A stretch of 36,405 bases of DNA, from contig DDKS01000057.1 in assembly GCA_002340095.1 (NCBI GenBank), forward strand, positions 1 through 36,405, written 5' to 3'. Under the pieces are notes generated by a model, which saw only the letters and a program-made list of their open reading frames with translations, did not search any database and was not told where the DNA came from. Positions 31,166 to 36,405 of this stretch are shown in pieces. The translations under genes were made by a program, and so were the position numbers. The stretch's first letter is position 1. Each line of letters opens with the position of its first letter. The stretch comes from Betaproteobacteria bacterium UBA2592. Its GTDB lineage: Bacteria; Pseudomonadota; Gammaproteobacteria; Burkholderiales; Rhodocyclaceae.

Positions 31166-33490
31166 ATGTCCATTGATATGAGTCAGTTCTACCAGGTGTT
31201 CTTCGAGGAATCGGCGGAGCACCTGGCGGAAATGGAGTCCCTGCTCCTGGGCCTGGATGTGGCGGCGCCCGACGCGGAGGATCTCAACGCCATCTTCCGG
31301 GCGGCCCACTCCATCAAGGGCAGTTCCGGCACCTTCGGCTTCACCGATCTGGCGGAACTGACCCATGTGTTGGAGAACCTGCTCGACAAGATCCGCAAGC
31401 ACGAAATCCCTCTTCGGCCGGAGATGGTCGATGCCTTCCTGGAAACTGGCGATCTGCTCAAGCTCATGCTGGCGGCCCATCAGGGGGGGGCGCCTGCCGA
31501 TCCGCAGGCCATTGCCGCCGCCGCCCGCCGCTTGCAGGAACTGACCGAGGGAGGGGCCGCAGCACCGGGCGGGGCTCCCGTAGTGGCGGATCTGCCCGCC
31601 GCGCCTTCGGCCGCAGCTCCGGACCGTGCCGGGGTTCGCGCCCACCTGATCGAATTCGTGCCCACCGCCGCCTCGGCTGGGGAGGGCGTGGCCCGTTTCG
31701 TGGAAGACCTGCGCCAGCTCGGACGGCTGGAAACCCTGGTCAGCCCGCCCGCCGATGCGCCGGTCGGTTTCTGGTCCCTGCGCCTGTTCGCTTCGGTGCT
31801 GCCGGAGTGTCTGGCGGAACAGCTCGATTTCATCGCCGAAAGCGGTGCCTGGCGCATCGAGGAGGACCCTTCCCTGAGCCCCGACGGGGAGGAGGTTTTC
31901 GGCTTCTTCGGCGATGCTCCCGGGCTTTCCGACGAGGCCCGCGGCTATGGTTTCTTCGAGCCTCTGCCCGATGCGTCGAGCATTGGCGACGAGGTGGAAG
32001 AGGCCTACGGGTTCTTCGAGCCCCTGCTCCAGGAAGCGCCTGCTGCGGCAGTGGCGGACGGGGAGGCCTACGGTTTCTTCGAACCCTTGCCGTGTGCGCC
32101 TGCTCCCGAGCCGGCGGCGTCTGCCGGGGCGGAGGGCTTGGGTATTTCCGCCTCGTCGCCTCTGGCGGCCGATGCGCCACCGGCCGCACCTGAAGCCGCC
32201 CCGCGCCCGCCGGTGGCCGAACCCGCCCCCATGCTTGCCCGTCCGCCCGCCACCCAGCCGGCAGGCCCAGGCAAGCCGGCGGCCACCAGGAACGGTTCCG
32301 CTTCGGGAGGCGACTCCTCCATCCGTGTCAGCGTCGAGAAGGTGGACCAGCTCATCAACCTGGTGGGGGAGCTCGTCATCACCCAGGCCATGCTCTTGCA
32401 AACCGTGGCCCAGATGCAGGATGCGGCGCCGGAGCGGCTGATCAATGGTCTGGCCCAGTTGGAGCGCAACAGCCGTGACCTGCAGGAATCGGTGATGTCG
32501 ATCCGCATGTTGCCCATTTCCTTCGTTTTTTCCCGCTTCCCCCGGGTGGTGCGCGACCTGTCCAGCAAGCTGGGCAAGCAGGTCGAACTGAAGACCATCG
32601 GCGATACCACGGAACTGGACAAGGGGCTGATCGAGCGCATCGCCGATCCGCTCACGCACCTGATCCGCAATAGTCTGGACCATGGCATCGAACCCCCCGA
32701 AAAGCGGGCCGCCCTGGGCAAGAACCCCTGCGGCACCATCACCCTCAAGGCATCCCACCAGGGGGGCAATGTGGTGATCGAGGTGGGGGACGACGGGGCT
32801 GGTCTGAACCGGGAGAAGATTCTCGCCAAGGCCCGCGAGCGGGGCCTGCAGGTGTCCGACCAGATGACGGATCAGGAAGTGTTCGCCCTGATCTTCGAGG
32901 CTGGCTTCTCCACCGCCGAGCAGGTGACTGACGTCTCCGGCCGGGGCGTGGGCATGGATGTGGTGCGGCGCAATATCCAGGAGCTGGGCGGCCGCATCGA
33001 GATCGAATCCATGCTCGGCATTGGCACCCGCATGACCGTGCGCCTGCCGCTCACCCTGGCCATCCTGGACGGCATGAGTGTGGCGGTGGGGGATCAGACC
33101 TACATCCTGCCCTTGTCCTACGTCATGGAGTCCCTGCAGCCGGAGCCGGGGGACATCAAGACCCTGGCCAATCAGGGACGGGTGATCCAGGTGCGGGGCG
33201 AGTACCTGCCGGTGGTGGTGCTGCACGAGATTTTCGGCATCCAGAAGGCGGTCACCCAGTTCACCCAGGGCATCATGGTGGTCCTCAATGCCGACGGCGC
33301 CTCTGCCGCCCTGTTCGTGGATGCCCTGGTGGGCCAGCACCAGGTGGTGATCAAAAGCCTGGAAGCCAATTATCGCCGGGTGCCGGGCATTTCCGGCGCC
33401 ACCATCATGGGTGACGGGCACGTGGCCCTGATTCTGGATGTGTCGGCCATCGTCGCCATGGGCAAACAACAATTGCAAAAGGCCGCCTGA
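31166..33490 (+). CDS. cheA: Chemotaxis histidine kinase CheA
   Basis: Central kinase of chemotaxis. The 774-residue protein has a P1 domain with phosphorylated His 48 (RAAHSIKGSSGTF), a region from about 150-235 that may be a diverged P2, a Pro/Ala-rich linker with four YGFF-type repeats (residues 244-308), P3 dimerisation (VEKVDQLINLVGELVITQ), P4 ATPase with the N box HLIRNSLDHGIE, G1 EVGDDGAGLN and G2 SGRGVGMDVVRRN, and a P5 CheW-like regulatory domain (LPLTLAILDGMSV to the end). Start ATG 31166. A G8 run (31483-31490) lies between P1 and the linker. Followed 16 bp on by cheW. Confidence 0.96.
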   Translation: MSIDMSQFYQVFFEESAEHLAEMESLLLGLDVAAPDAEDLNAIFRAAHSIKGSSGTFGFTDLAELTHVLENLLDKIRKHEIPLRPEMVDAFLETGDLLKLMLAAHQGGAPADPQAIAAAARRLQELTEGGAAAPGGAPVVADLPAAPSAAAPDRAGVRAHLIEFVPTAASAGEGVARFVEDLRQLGRLETLVSPPADAPVGFWSLRLFASVLPECLAEQLDFIAESGAWRIEEDPSLSPDGEEVFGFFGDAPGLSDEARGYGFFEPLPDASSIGDEVEEAYGFFEPLLQEAPAAAVADGEAYGFFEPLPCAPAPEPAASAGAEGLGISASSPLAADAPPAAPEAAPRPPVAEPAPMLARPPATQPAGPGKPAATRNGSASGGDSSIRVSVEKVDQLINLVGELVITQAMLLQTVAQMQDAAPERLINGLAQLERNSRDLQESVMSIRMLPISFVFSRFPRVVRDLSSKLGKQVELKTIGDTTELDKGLIERIADPLTHLIRNSLDHGIEPPEKRAALGKNPCGTITLKASHQGGNVVIEVGDDGAGLNREKILAKARERGLQVSDQMTDQEVFALIFEAGFSTAEQVTDVSGRGVGMDVVRRNIQELGGRIEIESMLGIGTRMTVRLPLTLAILDGMSVAVGDQTYILPLSYVMESLQPEPGDIKTLANQGRVIQVRGEYLPVVVLHEIFGIQKAVTQFTQGIMVVLNADGASAALFVDALVGQHQVVIKSLEANYRRVPGISGATIMGDGHVALILDVSAIVAMGKQQLQKAA
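31895..32090 (+). repeat. YGFFEPL repeats in the CheA linker
   Basis: Within cheA, VFGFFGDAP (residue 244), YGFFEPLPD (261), YGFFEPLLQ (281) and YGFFEPLPC (302) recur with 16-, 20- and 21-residue spacing, each embedded in acidic and Ala/Pro-rich sequence. Underlying DNA copies differ at third positions, so the repeats are old or under selection rather than a fresh duplication. Confidence 0.85.
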
Positions 33491-33506
33491 GGCCTGAGGA
33501 GTGGTC

Positions 33507-34001
33507 ATGGAAGCAATGCAGGGCGCCAGCCAGCGTCACGAGGAGGAACTGGCCAGCAGTGAGTTCCTCACCTTCACCCTGGGGCAAGAGGAGTACGCCA
33601 TCGACATCCTGCGGGTTCAGGAGATCCGAGGCTACGAGAAGCCGACCCTGATTGCCAACGCACCGGCCTTCATCAAGGGGGTCATCAACCTGCGCGGCAT
33701 CATCGTTCCCATCGTCGATCTGCGCATCAAGTTCCATCTGTCCCAGGTGGAATACACCCCTTTTACCGTGGTCATCATCCTCAACGTTGCTAGCCGGGTG
33801 GTGGGGATCGTGGTGGATAGCGTTTCCGACGTGATCCGCCTCAACCCGGCCCAGATCCGTCCGGCGCCCGATTTTTCCGCCAGTTTCGACACCCGCTACA
33901 TCCAGGGCCTGGCCACGGTGGACGGGCGCATGTTGATCGTCACCGACATCGAGCAGCTGATGATCAGTCCGGAAATGGACCTGCTCGACACGGCTGCCTG
34001 A
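33507..34001 (+). CDS. cheW: Chemotaxis coupling protein CheW
   Basis: A 164-residue adaptor linking receptors to CheA. The fold starts with FLTFTLGQEEYAIDILRVQEI, given as FLTFTLGQEEYAID and LRVQEIRGY, and has the receptor/kinase-contact NLRGIIVPIVDLR and VSDVIRLNPAQIR. ATG 33507 is favoured because GAGGAG ends six bases earlier; GTG 33501 overlaps that site. It is 16 bp after cheA. Confidence 0.95.
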   Translation: MEAMQGASQRHEEELASSEFLTFTLGQEEYAIDILRVQEIRGYEKPTLIANAPAFIKGVINLRGIIVPIVDLRIKFHLSQVEYTPFTVVIILNVASRVVGIVVDSVSDVIRLNPAQIRPAPDFSASFDTRYIQGLATVDGRMLIVTDIEQLMISPEMDLLDTAA

Positions 34002-34005
34002 GAAA

Positions 34006-34026
34006 GCGCCTGCCTGGGGCAGGCGC
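34006..34026 (+). other. Stable hairpin between cheW and the Aer-like receptor gene
   Basis: A 9-bp perfect stem GCGCCTGCC/GGCAGGCGC with a three-base loop lies just after the cheW stop. There is no T-run, so it is unlikely to be a full terminator; it may stabilise the upstream message or slow transcription into the receptor gene. Confidence 0.6.
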
Positions 34027-34052
34027 GGGACCAAACGACAAGGACCACACCC

Positions 34053-36405
34053 ATGCGCAACAACCAGCCTGTTACCGGCCAGGAAGTGCAGTTGGCTGAC
34101 GACTGCATCATCGTCTCCCGCACCGATCTCAAGGGGCAAATCACCTATGTGAACCGGGCCTTTGTCGACGTCAGCGGCTTCTCCGAAGCGGAACTGCTGG
34201 GGCAGCCCCACAACATCGTGCGCCACCCGGACATGCCGGTGGAAGCCTATCGTGACCTGTGGGAGCGGCTGCAGGCCGGGCAGCCCTGGGTGGGGCTGGT
34301 CAAGAACCGTTGCAAGAATGGCGACCACTACTGGGTCGAGGCCCATGTATCTCCCGTCATCGAGGCGGGCCAGACCGTTGGTTTCCTGTCCGTGCGTCGC
34401 AAGCCCGCACGCCAGGATGTGGCTGCGGCGGAGCAGGCTTACCGCCAGTTCCGCGAGGGGCGCGCCCGGAGCATGGCTATCGAACATGGCCGGGTGGTCT
34501 CCCGTAGCCTGTCGGCCCGGCTGGGGCGCCGCCTGGCAGCGGCGCCCCTGGCGCTCAAGATCATTCTTGGCAGTGCCCTATCCGCCTTGGCGGTCATGGC
34601 GGTCATGGCCATCCTGCTCGGCAGCCGCATGGACGAGGCCCTGGCGCAGCAAGGCCGGGCCAGCCTGGCCCAGAACCTGGCCCTGATCAAGGGCATGGTG
34701 GAGGTGCGTGCGCACGCCCTGGAGCAGGAGGCCCTGCGCCTCAACCGGCTGTTTGCCGGATACTTCCCTGGAGCCTTCCGGCTCGATGGATCGGGGGATA
34801 CCCCCCTCCTCCGCCACGAGGGCCAGCTCCTGAATGCGCATTTCGACCAAGTGGATGCCTTCAGCCGCCAGGCGGGTGCCGTGGCGACGGTTTTTGCCCG
34901 CCAGGGCGATGACTTCCTGCGCATCAGCACGTCCCTCAAGAACGAGCAGGGCGAGCGGGCCATGGGCACGCTGCTCGGCCAGCAGCACCCGGCCCATGCC
35001 AAGCTGCTGGCCGGGGAGGGCTATGTGGGCAAGGCCCGCCTGTTCGGCAAGGATTACTACACCGCCTACAGTCCCATCCGGGATGCCCAGGGGCAGGTGC
35101 TGGGCGCCCTGTTCATCGGCATGGACGTGAGCGAAGCCCTGGCCGCCCTCAAGGCCCAAATCCAGCAGGTCAGGGTGGGGGATACGGGCTACTTCTTCGT
35201 CCTCGATGCCAGGCCCGGCCCCGATTTCGGCAAGGCCCTGATCCATCCGGCCCGGGAAGGCCAGAGCCTGCTCGAAGCCAAGGATGCCGGCGGCCGCGAG
35301 TTCATCCGCGAGATGCTCAACCGGCGCCAGGGCGAGATCCATTATCCCTGGGCCAACCAGGAGTTGGGAGAAACCCAGCTGCGCGAGAAAATCGCCCTGT
35401 TCGTCACCGTGCAGGCTTGGGACTGGCTGATCGGTGGCGGTACCTATGTGGATGAGTTCAATGCCACTGCCCGGGCCGTGTCCCATTACCTTTGGGGCGC
35501 TGCCGTGGCGGTGGTGGCCCTGCTGGTGCTGATCATTTCCTGGCTGGTGCGCGCCCTCATCACCCGGCCCCTGCATGAACAGGTGTTGCCCGTCTTCAGC
35601 CGCATGGCGGCAGGTCATTATGACAGCCGCCTGAACATCCAGCGGGGCGATGAAATCGGGGGCGTGCTGCGCGGGCTGGAGGTCATGCAAAGCCGCCTCG
35701 GCTTCGAGGTGGCGGAAACCCGGCGGGTGGCCGACGAAATGACCCGCATCAAGATCGCCCTCGACAATGTCAGCACCGGGGTGATGATTGCCGACCAGGA
35801 GCGCCGCATCATCTACACCAACCGCTCGGTGGAGCGCATCCTCAAGGCCGCCGAGGCTGACATCCGCCAGGACTTGCCGGATTTCGACGCCAGCCGGCTG
35901 CTGGGCTCCAGCATCGACGCCTTCCACCGTCGGCCCGAACATCAGGCCGGGCTGCTTGCGGCGCTGCAGAAGACTCACACCGCCCAGGTGGATATCGGCG
36001 GACGCTCCCTGGTCGTGGCGGTCAACCCGGTCATCAACGAGCGGGGCGAACACCTGGGGTCCGTGGCCGAGTGGCAGGACCGTACCCTGGAAGTGGCCGT
36101 GGAGCGGGAGGTGCAGGCCATCGTCTTCGCCGCGGCCCAGGGGGATTTCAGCAAGCGCCTGAGCCTGGAGGGCAAGGAAGGTTTCTTCCAGGGCCTGGCA
36201 GTGGGGCTCAACCAGTTGCTCGAAACAGCCGCCAACGGCCTAGAGGCCGTGGCCGGCATACTCGAATGCCTGTCCCGGGGGGACCTGACCCGCAAGATCG
36301 AGGGTGACTACCTGGGCACCTTCGGCCGCTTGCGGGATGATGCCAACGCCACCGTAGAGCAGCTCACCCAGGTGGTGGAGCGCATCCAGGAAGCGACGGA
36401 GGCGA
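34053..36405 (+). CDS. Aer-like PAS-Cache-HAMP-PAS chemoreceptor (C-terminus outside window)
   Basis: A large chemoreceptor; 784 codons are visible and the signalling domain lies beyond the window. Residues 1-125 match the FAD-binding PAS of Aer, with Arg 57, His 58, Asp 60 (NIVRHPDMP) and Trp 79 (QPWVGLVKN) at the same numbers as in E. coli Aer, so redox or oxygen sensing is likely. A helix at about 166-190, a periplasmic Cache domain (with KARLFGKDYYTAYSP, VGDTGYFFVLD and DWLIGGGTYVDEF), a helix at about 475-498, a HAMP, a second PAS (IALDNVSTGVMIADQ) and HAMP-like repeats (GDFSKRL, RGDLTRKIEGDY) follow. ATG 34053 is preceded by AAGGACCACACCC. Combining an Aer PAS with a periplasmic Cache and a second PAS is unusual. 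Confidence 0.88.
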   Translation, partial: MRNNQPVTGQEVQLADDCIIVSRTDLKGQITYVNRAFVDVSGFSEAELLGQPHNIVRHPDMPVEAYRDLWERLQAGQPWVGLVKNRCKNGDHYWVEAHVSPVIEAGQTVGFLSVRRKPARQDVAAAEQAYRQFREGRARSMAIEHGRVVSRSLSARLGRRLAAAPLALKIILGSALSALAVMAVMAILLGSRMDEALAQQGRASLAQNLALIKGMVEVRAHALEQEALRLNRLFAGYFPGAFRLDGSGDTPLLRHEGQLLNAHFDQVDAFSRQAGAVATVFARQGDDFLRISTSLKNEQGERAMGTLLGQQHPAHAKLLAGEGYVGKARLFGKDYYTAYSPIRDAQGQVLGALFIGMDVSEALAALKAQIQQVRVGDTGYFFVLDARPGPDFGKALIHPAREGQSLLEAKDAGGREFIREMLNRRQGEIHYPWANQELGETQLREKIALFVTVQAWDWLIGGGTYVDEFNATARAVSHYLWGAAVAVVALLVLIISWLVRALITRPLHEQVLPVFSRMAAGHYDSRLNIQRGDEIGGVLRGLEVMQSRLGFEVAETRRVADEMTRIKIALDNVSTGVMIADQERRIIYTNRSVERILKAAEADIRQDLPDFDASRLLGSSIDAFHRRPEHQAGLLAALQKTHTAQVDIGGRSLVVAVNPVINERGEHLGSVAEWQDRTLEVAVEREVQAIVFAAAQGDFSKRLSLEGKEGFFQGLAVGLNQLLETAANGLEAVAGILECLSRGDLTRKIEGDYLGTFGRLRDDANATVEQLTQVVERIQEATEA

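Noticed and set aside
30431..33508. 1025-codon minus-strand open frame opposite cheA and cheY
   Set aside because: It is an antisense by-product of the codon bias of cheA, rich in His, Gln and Gly with no domain; cheY and cheA on the other strand are unambiguous.

Overview
The window looks like chromosomal DNA of a motile, high-GC betaproteobacterium. The gene content and order (exbB-exbD-lpxK-kdsB-adk, ccoI-ccoS-ccoNOQP-ccoG-ccoH, motAB followed by che genes, a PPi-linked phosphofructokinase beside a proton-pumping pyrophosphatase) resemble the Rhodocyclales (Azospira/Dechloromonas-like). That placement is inference from content, not from a search. I see no insertion sequences, prophage genes, CRISPR arrays or rRNA; base composition is even throughout.

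Layout. 1-5520: a membrane GGDEF-EAL c-di-GMP enzyme (minus, cut by the window edge), the ribosome-assembly GTPase RbgA/YlqF (plus), then sodB and xseA (minus). 5551-5878 is a non-coding gap holding an inverted pair of DnaA-box-like sites. 5879-8877: a tight plus-strand run exbB-exbD-lpxK-Trm112-like-kdsB (biopolymer transport and lipid A/KDO synthesis) with overlapping or closely spaced reading frames. 8993-13069: adk, a PPi-dependent phosphofructokinase and a K+-independent H+-pyrophosphatase, a coherent pyrophosphate/adenylate energy block. 13082-15281: a PEBP-family protein and the lipid II flippase MurJ (minus). 15338-15413: tRNA-Thr(CGU) with its own promoter and terminator.

15553-24003 is a complete cbb3 cytochrome c oxidase locus: the copper ATPase CcoI and CcoS, the structural genes ccoNOQP, then ccoG, ccoH and a 47-residue membrane peptide. 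Three FNR/ANR-type boxes (18251, 18467, 21816) each lie 21-22 bp upstream of a plausible -10 element. The first overlaps the ccoS stop codon and points into a roughly 88-nt segment that can fold into two hairpins plus a textbook intrinsic terminator. This is a candidate oxygen-regulated small RNA and is the most interesting undescribed element I see.

24143-27555: a possible 26-codon leader ORF with a hairpin, a TonB-family protein, a Nudix hydrolase (minus) and an HDOD-pseudoreceiver-GGDEF protein whose candidate promoter has a G8 tract in its spacer. 27645-36405: a flagellar motor and chemotaxis block, motA-motB-mcp-cheY-cheA-cheW, then an Aer-like PAS-Cache-HAMP-PAS receptor running off the end. 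The short receptor before cheY ends in a CheZ-like DxxxQ helix motif, and CheA carries a repeated YGFFEPL linker. Both are worth a closer look.

Many long open frames antisense to real genes are by-products of high GC and were left out. All coordinates and motif positions were read by eye from the sequence.
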